A DNA stretch of 64,000 bases from CAYMKL01 sp964390805 (GCA_964390805.1 CAYMKL010000010.1:18903-82902); one strand, 5' to 3'. Numbered from the stretch's first letter, positions 1 to 9,650 are shown. Made by a program: numbers and translations. Notes: generated by a model not told the origin, from the sequence alone.

Positions 1-1
1 C

Positions 2-160
2 GGAGACATGATCGCCAGCCAGCCGGTGAGTCTGCAACTGCGCTATCTTCAAACGTTGGTGGAGATGGCGGGCGAGCGAACCAGCACCATCATCCCTGTC
101 CCCCTGGACATCCTCTCTTCGCTGGCCCCGATGCTGGGTGGAAAGTCCGACGAGGACTAG
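2..160 (+). CDS. SPFH/band-7 (stomatin-like) protein, C-terminal part
   Basis: The window opens inside this gene. The last 52 codons, ending in TAG at 158-160, match the C-terminus of the complete SPFH protein at 5776-6558 closely: both carry LQLRYLQTLVEMAGER or a near copy, then STIIP and a short acidic tail. Stomatin/slipin proteins are membrane-anchored scaffolds that oligomerise in microdomains and often associate with membrane proteases. It lies 27 bp upstream of a seven-haem cytochrome gene, the same order as at 5776-7848. The N-terminus is outside the window. Confidence 0.8.
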   Translation, partial: GDMIASQPVSLQLRYLQTLVEMAGERTSTIIPVPLDILSSLAPMLGGKSDED

Positions 161-187
161 GCAGACCTTCTGCGAAGGGAGACGGGA

Positions 188-1297
188 ATGAAGAACTGGA
201 TATTCCATCATCGTTGGCTCCTGGCCGGAGCGCTGCTCCTGGTAGCACTACTGGCTATCGTGGGGACCATCGCCGCTCAGCCGCCCGTCCCACACGCGGT
301 GATGGAGGGGGAGGACTGTCTGGGTTGTCACCAGGCGGGCGTGGCCGGCGCGCCCCGCCTGGCCTGGGACCACCTGGGGCGCAACAACGAGGACTGCGCG
401 CGCTGCCACGAAATCAGTGGCGCGCCAGCCGGCGAGATCACCCATCCCGTGGTCGGTCGAGAGGACTGCTTGTCGTGCCATCGCGAGGGAGTGGGCGCCA
501 CGCCCAAGCTGACCGGCAATCACGTGGACTACACCAATGATGAGTGCGATTTGTGTCACTTTCCGTCAGCGATCGCGGTAGTAGAAGAACCTACTCCTGT
601 GCCAGTGGAGCCTACCCCTGAGCCAGTAGAACCTACTCCGACCCCAGAGACCCCTCACATACCCACCGGCGAGAACGCCTGTGTGTCCTGCCACCAGCTC
701 ATCTTCACCGACGAGGAGCACGCCCTCTTCACCGGCCAGCCTATGGGCGACGCCGAGGCCGGCGCGATCCTCTACGCCCAGGTGTGCGCGAGCTGCCATG
801 GCGACGACGGCTCCACTCCGGTGGGCGATGAGGATGCCGTCATTGGCGCAGAAGCTTACTGGAGCACCCATGACGATGCGGCCATCCTGCAAGACATCGG
901 CATCGGGTCACATGGCCAGATGACTGCCTTTGCCCAGGACTACGACGGCCCGCTCTCCTGGGAGGAAATCCTGGACATAGCGGCCTTTGTGCGCTCGTGG
1001 GGACCGCTGGCTCAACCTTCGGAAGTGCCCGCTGTGGAAGGCCCTACCTACAGCGACACCATCGGCCCGCTTCTGACCGAGCAGTGCGCACTTTGCCACG
1101 CGGCCCCTGCTACCCTGATCGTTACATCCTACGAGTCACTGATGGCCGGATCTGCTTCCGGGCCAGTGATCGTGCCCGGCGACCCTGACGGGAGCCGCAT
1201 CGTTGAGGTGCTGCAAGAGGGGCACTTTGCCCAGTTGAGCGAAGCGGAGTTGGATCTGTTGATCGAATGGATCGCCAACGGGGCGCCTGAAAAGTAG
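188..1297 (+). CDS. exported seven-haem c-type cytochrome
   Basis: The 369-residue protein has an N-terminal hydrophobic signal/anchor (about residues 9-30) and seven CxxCH haem motifs, at about C44, C70, C94, C120, C165, C200 and C300. The first four form a compact tetrahaem-like head. A Pro-Thr stalk (about 135-158) separates them from a class-I cytochrome c-like domain (C200, GAILYAQVCASCHG) and a last haem near the C-terminus. It probably carries electrons outside the membrane. It precedes the MopB/FeS/NrfD genes, matching the cytochrome-first order of quinone reductase complexes (QrcA position). AAGGGAG before the ATG is the ribosome site. A close paralogue lies at 6757-7848. Confidence 0.85.
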   Translation: MKNWIFHHRWLLAGALLLVALLAIVGTIAAQPPVPHAVMEGEDCLGCHQAGVAGAPRLAWDHLGRNNEDCARCHEISGAPAGEITHPVVGREDCLSCHREGVGATPKLTGNHVDYTNDECDLCHFPSAIAVVEEPTPVPVEPTPEPVEPTPTPETPHIPTGENACVSCHQLIFTDEEHALFTGQPMGDAEAGAILYAQVCASCHGDDGSTPVGDEDAVIGAEAYWSTHDDAAILQDIGIGSHGQMTAFAQDYDGPLSWEEILDIAAFVRSWGPLAQPSEVPAVEGPTYSDTIGPLLTEQCALCHAAPATLIVTSYESLMAGSASGPVIVPGDPDGSRIVEVLQEGHFAQLSEAELDLLIEWIANGAPEK

Positions 1298-1328
1298 TAT
1301 ACCAGGGAAGAATGGACTTGATCATTCT

Positions 1329-3638
1329 ATGAAAGAAATCAGCCGACGAACCTTTCTTAAATTGGCCGGAGTAAGCGCTGCTGCTGCGGCCCTATATCAG
1401 TCAACTGGCTCCATCTTGGCCGCGCTGAACATTATTGACCAGGAAACCTCTCCTGGCGCAGAGAGGTGGGTGCCCAGCGTTTGTCAACTTTGCCCGGCCG
1501 AGTGTGGCCTTCGGGTACGAGTGGTGGGAGACGTGGCGGTCAAGATCAAGGGTAACCACCAAAACCCCTGTAACCAGGGTCGAACCTGCCCGAAGGGACA
1601 GGTCGGCTTGCACCTTTTGTACAATCCCGACCGGGTGAAGACACCGCTCAAGCGGGTGGGGGAACGGGGAGAGGGCCGCTGGCAGGCCATATCTTGGGAC
1701 GAAGCCATTGGCGCTGTGGGTTCCCGGCTGTTGGCTTTGCGTCTGGCCGGCACGCCGGAGCGCATGGCTTTCCTCTATGAGCGGCCGGCTGGGCTGCTAG
1801 AGGAAACCCTCACCTACTTTTGCCAGGCCATGGGCACGCCGAATGTGATGGATATGCGCCCAGATGCGCTCAGTAAAGCCGTCCTTCTAACTCAGGGCTG
1901 GGATGCCCAACCTGGCTACAATCTGGAGCTCACGCGCCACCTTTTGAGCTTCAACTATGCGCTCCTGGAATCGGCCCAGCCCACGGTGCGTCTGCTGGCT
2001 GCGTACAGCTTCATGCGCCGCGGACGGCCCGGCGACCGAACGTATATGGTGCAAATCGAGCCGCGCCTGTCGGTGACGGGCGCCAAGGCCGATGAGTGGG
2101 TGCCTATCAAGCCGGGCACCGAGGGTTTGTTGGCTCTCGGTCTGGCCTGGGTGATTGTTTTCGAGCACCTCTACGACAAAACCTTCGTTTCCCAGCACTG
2201 CCACGGATTTGAGGAGTGGAGCCAAGCCGTGCTGCAAGACTATACTCCAGAGCGAGTCTCGCAGCTCACTGGCGTCAGTGAAAGGACGATAACACGGCTG
2301 GCGCGCGAGTTCGCCGACACGTCGCCAGCCCTGGCCATAGGCGGCGACGCAGTGGGGCAGCAGACTAACGGCCTCGCCAGCCAACTAGCTATCCACTCGC
2401 TGAACGCGCTAGTCGGCTCCATAGACGTGCCGGGTGGCGTGATGATGCAGCGTCCAGTGCCCCTCACGCCCTGGCCCGATGTATTCATGGACGACGTAAC
2501 GATCGAGGGGCTGGCCCGACCCCGTATTGATGGGCCTGAGCGCTATCTCCTGGCGCGCTCAGCAATCCACCACCTGCCAAAGGCGATTCTGACCGAAGAT
2601 CCCTATCCGCTGGAGGCGCTGCTGCTCTATCGCGCCAACCCCATTCACGAACTACCTGACCCGGAAGCGTGGCGGGAGGCCCTGAAACGGGTGCCGCTCA
2701 TTGTCAGCTTTGATTCCTTTGTTGAAGAAACATCGGCCTACGCCGATTACATCCTTCCTGACCACACTTTCCTGGAGCGGTGGATCGCCGCGCCGCTGAT
2801 GCCTTCGCTGGGCTACCCGGTGTTGGCGTTTGGGCAGCCCGTCGTGGCGCCGCTCTACGATACGCGGGCCTTCGGCGACGTGCTCATCCAGCTTGCCAAT
2901 CAGGTTGGGGGGGCGCCCAAAGCGAACTTCCCCTGGAACGACCACCGCGAGTTGTTGCGCTTCCGGTTCGAAGACCTGGTGGCGGCAGGACATGGCACGA
3001 TTCGAGCTGACACAATGGATGGCTTCTGGCAGGAGTTGGAGGAGCGCGGCACGTGGTTCAGCACACCTTACCACTTCGCGGGGGGAAATGGGAGGAACCC
3101 GGAGGGATGGGGGACGGTATTGGCCACGCCTTCCGGAAAGTTCGAGTTCACACCCCAGGTGTTCCAAAAGCAGCTCTCGTTGTCGCCGCCCTACTACAGA
3201 GTTCCGCGCTATGTGGGTGAGGAAGATGAGTTTCCCTTCCACCTGCAGTTCTATACCCTGATGAACCAGGGAAGTGGGCCGGGAGCGGCAAATCTGCCCC
3301 ATTTGCACGAACTCTACGGCCTACACATCAAGCAGATATGGGGAAACTGGGTGGAAATCAATCCTGAGACAGCTCACGAACTGGGTATTGAGGAATGGGA
3401 TGAAGTGTGGGTCGAGTCGCTGGTCGGTAAGATCCGGCTCCCGGCGAGGCTCTACCCGGGCATACCACCTGAGACGTTGTGTATACCCACGGGACTGGGC
3501 CACACTGCGGGCGGCCAGTGGACAAAGGGCATTGGCGTCAACCCGGAAACTCTGGTTAGTAGCAGCTACGTGGACGAGCTGAGCGGACTGGTCGCCCGGC
3601 AGGGCGTACGGGTCAAGATATACAAAGTGGAAGGATAG
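1329..3638 (+). CDS. molybdopterin-oxidoreductase-fold catalytic-type subunit (QrcB/PsrA-like), Tat-exported
   Basis: The 769-residue protein starts with a twin-arginine signal (SRRTFLKLAG). It has a canonical MopB [4Fe-4S] motif, C52-x2-C55-x3-C59-x27-C87, followed by CPKG, and the domains of the DMSO-reductase superfamily with the C-terminal dinucleotide-binding domain. In PsrA/PhsA-type enzymes a Cys ligates Mo a few residues after the F/MGxPN motif. Here the motif (about residues 168-172) is followed by VMDMRPDALSK, with no Cys, Ser or Sec at the expected place (about 178-181). That argues for a non-catalytic, QrcB- or ActB-like subunit. An FeS protein and NrfD follow directly. The alignment is from memory, so loss of the Mo ligand is an inference. 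Confidence 0.85.
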   Translation: MKEISRRTFLKLAGVSAAAAALYQSTGSILAALNIIDQETSPGAERWVPSVCQLCPAECGLRVRVVGDVAVKIKGNHQNPCNQGRTCPKGQVGLHLLYNPDRVKTPLKRVGERGEGRWQAISWDEAIGAVGSRLLALRLAGTPERMAFLYERPAGLLEETLTYFCQAMGTPNVMDMRPDALSKAVLLTQGWDAQPGYNLELTRHLLSFNYALLESAQPTVRLLAAYSFMRRGRPGDRTYMVQIEPRLSVTGAKADEWVPIKPGTEGLLALGLAWVIVFEHLYDKTFVSQHCHGFEEWSQAVLQDYTPERVSQLTGVSERTITRLAREFADTSPALAIGGDAVGQQTNGLASQLAIHSLNALVGSIDVPGGVMMQRPVPLTPWPDVFMDDVTIEGLARPRIDGPERYLLARSAIHHLPKAILTEDPYPLEALLLYRANPIHELPDPEAWREALKRVPLIVSFDSFVEETSAYADYILPDHTFLERWIAAPLMPSLGYPVLAFGQPVVAPLYDTRAFGDVLIQLANQVGGAPKANFPWNDHRELLRFRFEDLVAAGHGTIRADTMDGFWQELEERGTWFSTPYHFAGGNGRNPEGWGTVLATPSGKFEFTPQVFQKQLSLSPPYYRVPRYVGEEDEFPFHLQFYTLMNQGSGPGAANLPHLHELYGLHIKQIWGNWVEINPETAHELGIEEWDEVWVESLVGKIRLPARLYPGIPPETLCIPTGLGHTAGGQWTKGIGVNPETLVSSSYVDELSGLVARQGVRVKIYKVEG

Positions 3639-3645
3639 GTTACGT

Positions 3646-4335
3646 ATGCCGAGATGGGGCATGGTCATTGACCTCGACAAGTGTACCGGCTGTCAGGCAT
3701 GTAGCGTGGCTTGCCGGATGGAGAACAACATTCCCTTCGCTGGGCCAGAGGAAGCGGATTTGAGCCGTGTCAAATGGTGGCACAAGGTGTTGCGCTTTGT
3801 GGAAGGAGAATACCCCAATGTTCACATCACGTTCATGCCCCGGCCTTGCCAGCACTGCGACAAACCGCCTTGCGTGAACGTCTGTCCGGTAGGAGCCACC
3901 TACAAGGACGAGGAAGGCGCCGTGCGGATGAACTATGACCGCTGTGTCGGCTGTCGCTTCTGCGCCTCAACCTGCCCGTATGGGGCGCGCCACTTCAACT
4001 GGTACGACCCAATCTACCCCGAGGAGATGCGGGCTGCCCTCAATCCAGACGTGCCCGTTCGCCCCCGCGGAGTGGTGGAGAAGTGTACCTTCTGCATTCA
4101 TCGCCTGGAGAAGGCCAAGCGTAAGGCGGCTGAGGAGGGGCGTGAACTGGTGAACGCCGAATTGGTCAACCTGCCGGCCTGCAACGAGGTCTGTCCGGCC
4201 TCCGCCCGTTATTTCGGCGATCTGGATGATCCGGAAAGCACCGTCTCACGCCTAGCCCACAGCTCGCGGGCCTTCATACTATTAGAGGAGCTGGGCACCT
4301 TTCCCAAGGTGTTTTATCTGAAAGCGGCAAGCTAA
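3646..4335 (+). CDS. 4Fe-4S ferredoxin subunit (PsrB/QrcC/DmsB-like)
   Basis: The 229-residue protein has the four-cluster cysteine pattern of DmsB/PsrB-type electron-transfer subunits: CTGCQACSVAC, CQHCDKPPCVNVC, CVGCRFCASTC, and a split fourth motif CTFC...ACNEVC. It should wire the NrfD membrane subunit to the MopB protein. There is no Tat signal; such subunits are usually carried by the signal of their partner, here the protein encoded at 1329. It starts 7 bp after that gene and is followed 21 bp later by NrfD, consistent with one operon. Confidence 0.9.
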   Translation: MPRWGMVIDLDKCTGCQACSVACRMENNIPFAGPEEADLSRVKWWHKVLRFVEGEYPNVHITFMPRPCQHCDKPPCVNVCPVGATYKDEEGAVRMNYDRCVGCRFCASTCPYGARHFNWYDPIYPEEMRAALNPDVPVRPRGVVEKCTFCIHRLEKAKRKAAEEGRELVNAELVNLPACNEVCPASARYFGDLDDPESTVSRLAHSSRAFILLEELGTFPKVFYLKAAS

Positions 4336-4356
4336 CGGAAGAGAAAGAGACGATAT

Positions 4357-5694
4357 ATGTCATTTGAGGGTTATAGCATTCAGGAAAGACGTACTCTGGC
4401 AAGACCGGTGGATGAGGACGCCATCCTGTTCGAGCCGCTCCAGCGCACTGGATGGAAGTTCTGGGCTATCGTGGCCATCCTAGTGTACGTCATCATCTTT
4501 GGGGTGTCGGCCTACTACCGCCAGCTTACCAAAGGGTTGGGCATCACCGGCCTGAACTACCCGGTCTACTGGGGAATGTACATCATCAACACCATCTTTT
4601 TCATCGCCATCAGCTACGGTGGCACGCTCACCTCCGCCATTCTGCGAATCTTCGGTATCCGGTGGCGGACGCCGATCACCCGCGCCGCCGAGGTGATGAC
4701 CGCTTGCGCCCTCTCCATCGGGGCGCTGAACATCGTCCTGGACATGGGGCGGCCCGACCGGGTGTTGAACTTGATCCTGTACGGCCGATGGCAGTCGCCC
4801 ATTCTGTGGGACTTCTACGCCGTTAGCCTGTACATGGCCTGTAGCCTACTCTACCTCTACTTGCCGCTGATACCGGACATCGCCGAGTTGAAAGAGCGGT
4901 TCCCTCGCCGCCGATGGCTCTACGGTCCCCTGTCGCTGGGCTGGACAGGCACCCCACAGCAAAAGAGGCGGCTGGACAGGATCATAGACATCATGGCCTA
5001 TGCTATGGTTCCCATCGCGGTGATGGTACATACTGTTCTCTCCTACCTGTTTGCTCTGACCACACAGCCGATGTGGCACAGCACGCTCATGGGGCCCTAC
5101 TTTGTCATGGGGGCCGTCTACAGCGGCATGGCTGGGTTAGTCATCGTCATGGCGCTTCTCCGGCGGTTCCTCCACCTGGAGCGCTACCTTGAGCCCAAGC
5201 ACTTCAAATACATGGGACTGATGATCCTGGGTATGACGTCCGTCTGGCTCTACTTCACTTTCTCAGAGTATATCACCACCTACTACGGCCAGGACCCGTC
5301 TCACCTAGAGGTGTTCCATGCTAAGTTCTTCGGCGAGTTCGCGCCTTATTTCTGGATTCAGGTCGTATTGTGCCTGGTGGTTCCTGTGCTGGTGTTGAGC
5401 TTCCGGCGGACACGCACCATCGCGGGCACGGTCTTTGCCAGCGTGTTGATTCTCGTTGGCATGTGGTTGGAGCGGTTCCTGATCATCGTTCCCACTCTCA
5501 CCCATCCTCGCCTGCCACTTGACCTGCCCTTCACCATAGGCAAATACCAGGCCACCAGCGCTGAGTGGGCCATCATGGCTGCCAGTGCAGCGGCCATTGC
5601 GTTACTCTACTTGATGTTCATCAAACTGTTTCCCATCGTACCCGTCTGGGAGATTCGCGAGGAGCGGGAAACCCATAAACCCGTAAATCCGTAG
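4357..5694 (+). CDS. nrfD: NrfD/PsrC/QrcD-type membrane quinone-interacting subunit
   Basis: This is a 445-residue polytopic membrane protein with about ten hydrophobic segments after a polar N-terminus of about 30 residues. It has NrfD-family features such as the stretch YPVYWGMYIINTIFFIAISYGG and a long loop before the fifth or sixth helix. Members bind quinol or quinone and pass electrons to the FeS subunit; some may translocate protons. Its length is nearer the ten-helix ActC/QrcD group than the eight-helix NrfD at 18199. It is the last gene of the MopB-FeS-NrfD set; an SPFH gene follows after an 81-bp hairpin-containing gap. Confidence 0.88.
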   Translation: MSFEGYSIQERRTLARPVDEDAILFEPLQRTGWKFWAIVAILVYVIIFGVSAYYRQLTKGLGITGLNYPVYWGMYIINTIFFIAISYGGTLTSAILRIFGIRWRTPITRAAEVMTACALSIGALNIVLDMGRPDRVLNLILYGRWQSPILWDFYAVSLYMACSLLYLYLPLIPDIAELKERFPRRRWLYGPLSLGWTGTPQQKRRLDRIIDIMAYAMVPIAVMVHTVLSYLFALTTQPMWHSTLMGPYFVMGAVYSGMAGLVIVMALLRRFLHLERYLEPKHFKYMGLMILGMTSVWLYFTFSEYITTYYGQDPSHLEVFHAKFFGEFAPYFWIQVVLCLVVPVLVLSFRRTRTIAGTVFASVLILVGMWLERFLIIVPTLTHPRLPLDLPFTIGKYQATSAEWAIMAASAAAIALLYLMFIKLFPIVPVWEIREERETHKPVNP

Positions 5695-5745
5695 GTTCGT
5701 AAATTCGGGGGCACGAATCTACGAGTTCCGAATGTACGAATCTAC
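5691..5745. repeat. intergenic hairpin with a repeated 10-mer
   Basis: GTAGGTTCGT at 5691-5700 pairs with ACGAATCTAC at 5713-5722 (10 bp, one G-U). The second arm occurs again directly at 5736-5745. The hairpin overlaps the NrfD stop codon and has no T-tract, so it is either a processing or stability hairpin or a small repeat remnant. Confidence 0.5.
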
Positions 5746-5775
5746 CAACTCACAAATTAGAGGAGGAAAAAGCAA

Positions 5776-6558
5776 ATGGATCAACTAGTAAGTCTGCTAC
5801 CAATTATCTTTCCTGTCGCGATCTTGGTGGGCCTCATCGTCGTCCCTGCCGTCAAGATCGTCTATCAGTACGAGCGCGGTGTACTGTTCCGCTTCGGTAG
5901 GTTCATAGGCCTCCGCAAGCCGGGCATCAACCTGATCTTGCCCTGGATTGACAGGCTGGTCAAGGTTGACCTGCGAACCAGAACGGTGATCCTGACACCC
6001 CAGGAGGTCATCACCCGCGACAACGTGACTGTCCACGTGGACGCGGTGGTGTACTTCAACGTCTTTGACCCAGAGCGCGCTGTCATCCAGGTTGAAGAAT
6101 ACGCCATGGCCACCGAGCAGTTGGCCCTGACCACTCTGCGGAGTGTGCTGGGCCAGTCCGATCTCGACGAGCTCCTGGCCCATCGTGACCGCATCAACGA
6201 GCGCCTGCGGGACATCATTGACGATCATACCGAAGATCCGTGGGGCGTGATGGTCACGCTGGTCGAGGTGCGGGACGTGTTGTTGCCAGAAGGGATGCAG
6301 CGGGCCATGGCCCGCCAGGCTGAGGCCGAGCGAGAAAAGCGAGCCAAGATCATCCACGCCGAGGGTGAGGAAGCGGCGGCGCAAGCCCTGGCCAATGCAG
6401 CCAGGACCATCGGTGCCGCACCGCCAGCGATACAACTGCGCTACTTGCAGACGCTGGTCGAGATGGCTGGTGAAAGAAACAGCACCATTATCCCCTTGCC
6501 GGTGGACATTGTCTCTTTTTTGGGCGAAGGGCTACGGCAGGGGAGCGACTCAAAGTAG
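5776..6558 (+). CDS. SPFH/band-7 (slipin-like) membrane scaffold protein
   Basis: The 260-residue protein has one N-terminal membrane helix (about residues 5-27), then a band-7/SPFH domain (YERGVLFRFGRFIGLRKPG, PQEVITRDNVTVHVDAVVYF) and a C-terminal coiled coil rich in A/E/R (RQAEAEREKRAKIIHAEGEE). This is the architecture and size of prokaryotic slipins. No NfeD partner is adjacent. Instead it precedes a seven-haem cytochrome gene, as the partial copy at 2-160 does, so a role in organising the respiratory complex is inferred from gene order. AGAGGAGG lies just before the start. Confidence 0.9.
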   Translation: MDQLVSLLPIIFPVAILVGLIVVPAVKIVYQYERGVLFRFGRFIGLRKPGINLILPWIDRLVKVDLRTRTVILTPQEVITRDNVTVHVDAVVYFNVFDPERAVIQVEEYAMATEQLALTTLRSVLGQSDLDELLAHRDRINERLRDIIDDHTEDPWGVMVTLVEVRDVLLPEGMQRAMARQAEAEREKRAKIIHAEGEEAAAQALANAARTIGAAPPAIQLRYLQTLVEMAGERNSTIIPLPVDIVSFLGEGLRQGSDSK

Positions 6559-6756
6559 CCATTGATCATCAACCTGGGAGTATGGCTGGAGCGTTCCCGC
6601 CATGACGCAGCCACGCCTGGGTAAGACATCTGGAAATCAGGGTTTTCGCTAGCGGGTAGATTCTGGTTAGCGAGCAGACTGGAGCTATCACATCTCCTCG
6701 CTTTTGGACGCAAAAACCTGGTTTCCAGTTGAATCAGATTACGGAAGGAACCAAGA

Positions 6757-7848
6757 ATGAGATATTGGATATCTCGTCACTATTGGCTAGTAGTCATTGT
6801 GCTGATCCTGGCGGCTCTGCTGCTTACTGTAGGGCCAACCTCGGCTCAGCCCCCCGTACCCCACGGTGTAATAGAGGGGGATGACTGCCTCAGTTGCCAC
6901 GAGGCGGGTGTAGCTGATGCGCTTCGCCTGTCGCGAGACCACATGGGGCGCAACAACGAAGACTGCGCCATCTGCCACGAACCCAGCGGTGCATTCGCAG
7001 ACGACACACCCCACCCGATAGCCGGTCGAGAGGATTGTCTCTCGTGCCATAGCGTGGGGATAGGCACTATATTGGCCAGGAGTCACCTGGAACGCACGAA
7101 CGACCAGTGCGAACTATGCCACCTGCCCTCGCCTGCTGTAGAGGAGCCTACTCCGACCCCGGCCACAGCGAAACCTACTCCCACCCCAACCCCCCACGCC
7201 ACTCCAGAGGCAGGCCCTCCCCCTTCTGGGGCAGAGACCTGCGCGGCGTGTCATCAGCGTACGGCCGTTGATGAAGGACATGCTACGTTCACCAGCCAGC
7301 CCCTCGGTGACCAAGAGGCCGGTGCAACGCTCTTCACTCAGCAGTGCGCGACCTGCCACGGCGAGGATGGCGCCACGCCGGTGGGCGAAGATGGGAACAT
7401 CATCAACTCAGAGGAGTACTTGAGCGCTCACGACGACGCTGACATTCTGAAGGACATCGGCATCAACCCTCACGGCGCGACGCCTGCCTTTGTCGAGGAC
7501 TACGGCGGTCCCCTCTCGTGGGAGGAGGTGTTGGATCTGGCAGCCTTCGTTCGCTTGTGGGGACCGATGGCTGCGCCACACGCAATGCCTGGGCCAACCT
7601 ATGCCAGTACCATTGGTTCACTGCTGACCGAGCGGTGTGGAGCCTGTCATGGATCTGCTGGCGGTCTGAGTGTGGCGGACTATGATGCACTGATGGCTGG
7701 GGGCTCTTCAGGCCCTGTGGTGGTGCCCGGCGATCCGGAGGGAAGCAGCCTCGTTGAGTTGCTGCGGGGGGGACACTTTGCTCAGTTGAGCGAGGCGGAA
7801 CTAGACCTGTTGATCGAATGGATCGCCAATGGAGCACCAGGGGAGTAA
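6757..7848 (+). CDS. exported seven-haem c-type cytochrome (paralogue)
   Basis: The 363-residue protein repeats the plan of the cytochrome at 188-1297: a signal/anchor helix, four CxxCH motifs (CLSCH, CAICH, CLSCH, CELCH), a Pro-Thr stalk (about residues 128-150), then CAACH, CATCH in a class-I cytochrome c-like domain, and CGACH near the end. The last 20 residues are almost identical between copies (LSEAELDLLIEWIANGAP). The AGGAA before the ATG serves as ribosome site. A 198-bp gap separates it from the SPFH gene and shows no clear promoter. It lies 6 bp before the HAO-like lipoprotein and may be its electron partner. Confidence 0.85.
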   Translation: MRYWISRHYWLVVIVLILAALLLTVGPTSAQPPVPHGVIEGDDCLSCHEAGVADALRLSRDHMGRNNEDCAICHEPSGAFADDTPHPIAGREDCLSCHSVGIGTILARSHLERTNDQCELCHLPSPAVEEPTPTPATAKPTPTPTPHATPEAGPPPSGAETCAACHQRTAVDEGHATFTSQPLGDQEAGATLFTQQCATCHGEDGATPVGEDGNIINSEEYLSAHDDADILKDIGINPHGATPAFVEDYGGPLSWEEVLDLAAFVRLWGPMAAPHAMPGPTYASTIGSLLTERCGACHGSAGGLSVADYDALMAGGSSGPVVVPGDPEGSSLVELLRGGHFAQLSEAELDLLIEWIANGAPGE

Positions 7849-7854
7849 GGCAAG

Positions 7855-9617
7855 ATGAGGCGTGTGTTTAGTACCAAGAACTGGTCTTCAGAGGCCAAAC
7901 CCATCCTGCGATGGGCTGGCCTTATGCTGCTGGCGGCCGGTCTGTTAGTGGCCTGTGCCCAGCAGTCAACAGAGACTACCACTGTGAAGTCTGGCCAACA
8001 GCGCCGCCCGTTACTATTCTAATCGAGGCCACGCCCGCACCACCGGTCGAGCCGGTGGCAATGACGTGGCGCGAGTCGGTGGATGCCTTGTTGGTCGAAG
8101 CGGACATCGGCGCGGAGTCGCAAGGGTGTGTCAACTGCCACCTGGCCACGACGCCTAAGATGGTGGAACAATGGGTCTCGTCGGAGCACGCAGCAGAGAG
8201 TGTTGATTGCCTGGAGTGCCACACAGCCCAGGAGGGGGACTGGGACTACACGGAACACCATGGCAACGTGGCTGTCGCCACCAATCCAACGGCCGGTGAC
8301 TGCGCCAACTGCCACGAGCAGGAGTACGAGGAATTCAGCCGGAGCAAGCACTCAGCCCTGGCGATGATCTTCTTCTCCGCCTCGTTCGACCGAAACGTCC
8401 TCGAGCCGACCATCGCCACCAAGCACGGCTGTCAGGAGTGCCACAACATTGGCCACTTCTGGCCCGACCAAAGCGTGGGCGAGTGTGACGCCTGCCACCC
8501 CAAACACTCCTTTGACGTGGCCGTGGCCCGCAATCCCTACACTTGCGGCGAGTGTCACATCGGCCCAGATCACCCGCACATCGAAATCTGGGAAGAGTCC
8601 AAACACGGCAACGTGTTCATGAGCAACCCCGAAAACTGGGAGGAGCTGGGCTACGAGGCCGTGAAGGGGGAGCCGCCACCCTTCGACGCGCCGACCTGCA
8701 CCACTTGTCACATGGACGCCACGGTTAACCTGCCGGCCACGCACGATGTCGGCTCTCGAATGGCCTGGGAGACCCAGTCGCCGTGGACGATCCGCGCTAC
8801 CGAAGCCTGGGGAGGCGGGCTGACCTGGGAGGAGAAGCGGGCGAACATGACCGCGACCTGTCTCCAATGCCACGCCCAGCCTTTTGTTGACCGCTACTTG
8901 CTGGAAGGCGATATGGCCGCGCTCCAGTACAGCGAGATCTTCCGCGAGGGCAAGCGCTGGTTGAACGAGATGAACGAGGCTGGCATCATCTTGACGGCCG
9001 GTTTCGAGGGCCTGGCTCCCTTTGGCACAGCCGGCTACGACGAAGTTCCCGAGGAGATCTCATATCACATCTGGCACCACGAAGGCCGACGCTACCGCCA
9101 CGGCGCGCTGATGATGGCAGCCGACTACACCCAGTGGCACGGCATCTGGGACTTGCAGCATGATCTGATAGAGATTATCCGCTACGGGGCCGAGCACGGC
9201 CTGCCCGAAGCTGAGGCTTGGATGGCGTCGGACGATCCGGCCAAGTTCTGGCTCTATCCGTTCTACGATGTGCCCGGTTCGGTCTGGGGCATTGACACCA
9301 TCGCCTACCGCATGGGAGACGATTGGACGACCAAGATCTGGATGAACCGCAACGGCCAGGAAGGTCTCGACGCCTACTGGGAAGCCGCCTATGCCAACGT
9401 CCAGGCGGCATACGAGGCGGGCCTTTTCTCCGATGAGCAGTGGTCGCTTTATCGGCAGCTCTTCGAGAACCGCGAAGTCGAGAACGGCAACACCTATCCG
9501 CTGCCGGATCTCTTCCAGGTGCACCTGGACGGGAAGGCGGCCGATGGCGCAGCGGCCAGTGAATACGGGGCGGGGTTGCAATTGCCCGGTGCAGATGGCT
9601 GGGACTACTCTCCGTGA
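7855..9617 (+). CDS. octahaem HAO-like cytochrome lipoprotein, apparent frameshift near the N-terminus
   Basis: Translation from ATG 7855 gives a lipoprotein signal (LLAAGLLVACAQQ, lipobox LVAC) but hits a stop at 8020-8022. The haem-bearing frame is open from before 7911 to 9617. The two frames must join at about 7980-8010; a one-base indel there restores one protein. The main part has eight CxxCH motifs (CVNCH, CLECH, CANCH, CQECH, CDACH, CGECH, CTTCH, CLQCH) and the family signature CHIGPDHPHIEIWEESKHG of hydroxylamine oxidoreductase-like octahaem cytochromes. These act on hydroxylamine, nitrite or related N compounds, oxidatively or reductively; the sequence alone does not decide. ATG 7911 alone would lack an export signal, so it is unlikely to be the true start. 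Confidence 0.8.
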
Positions 9618-9650
9618 GATGGGTGGTCCTCGAGCGAACGTGATGCGGGA

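Noticed and set aside
2240..3308. Long antisense frames opposite the MopB and other GC-rich genes
   Set aside because: They mirror codon structure of the real genes, lack ribosome sites and have no recognisable domains.
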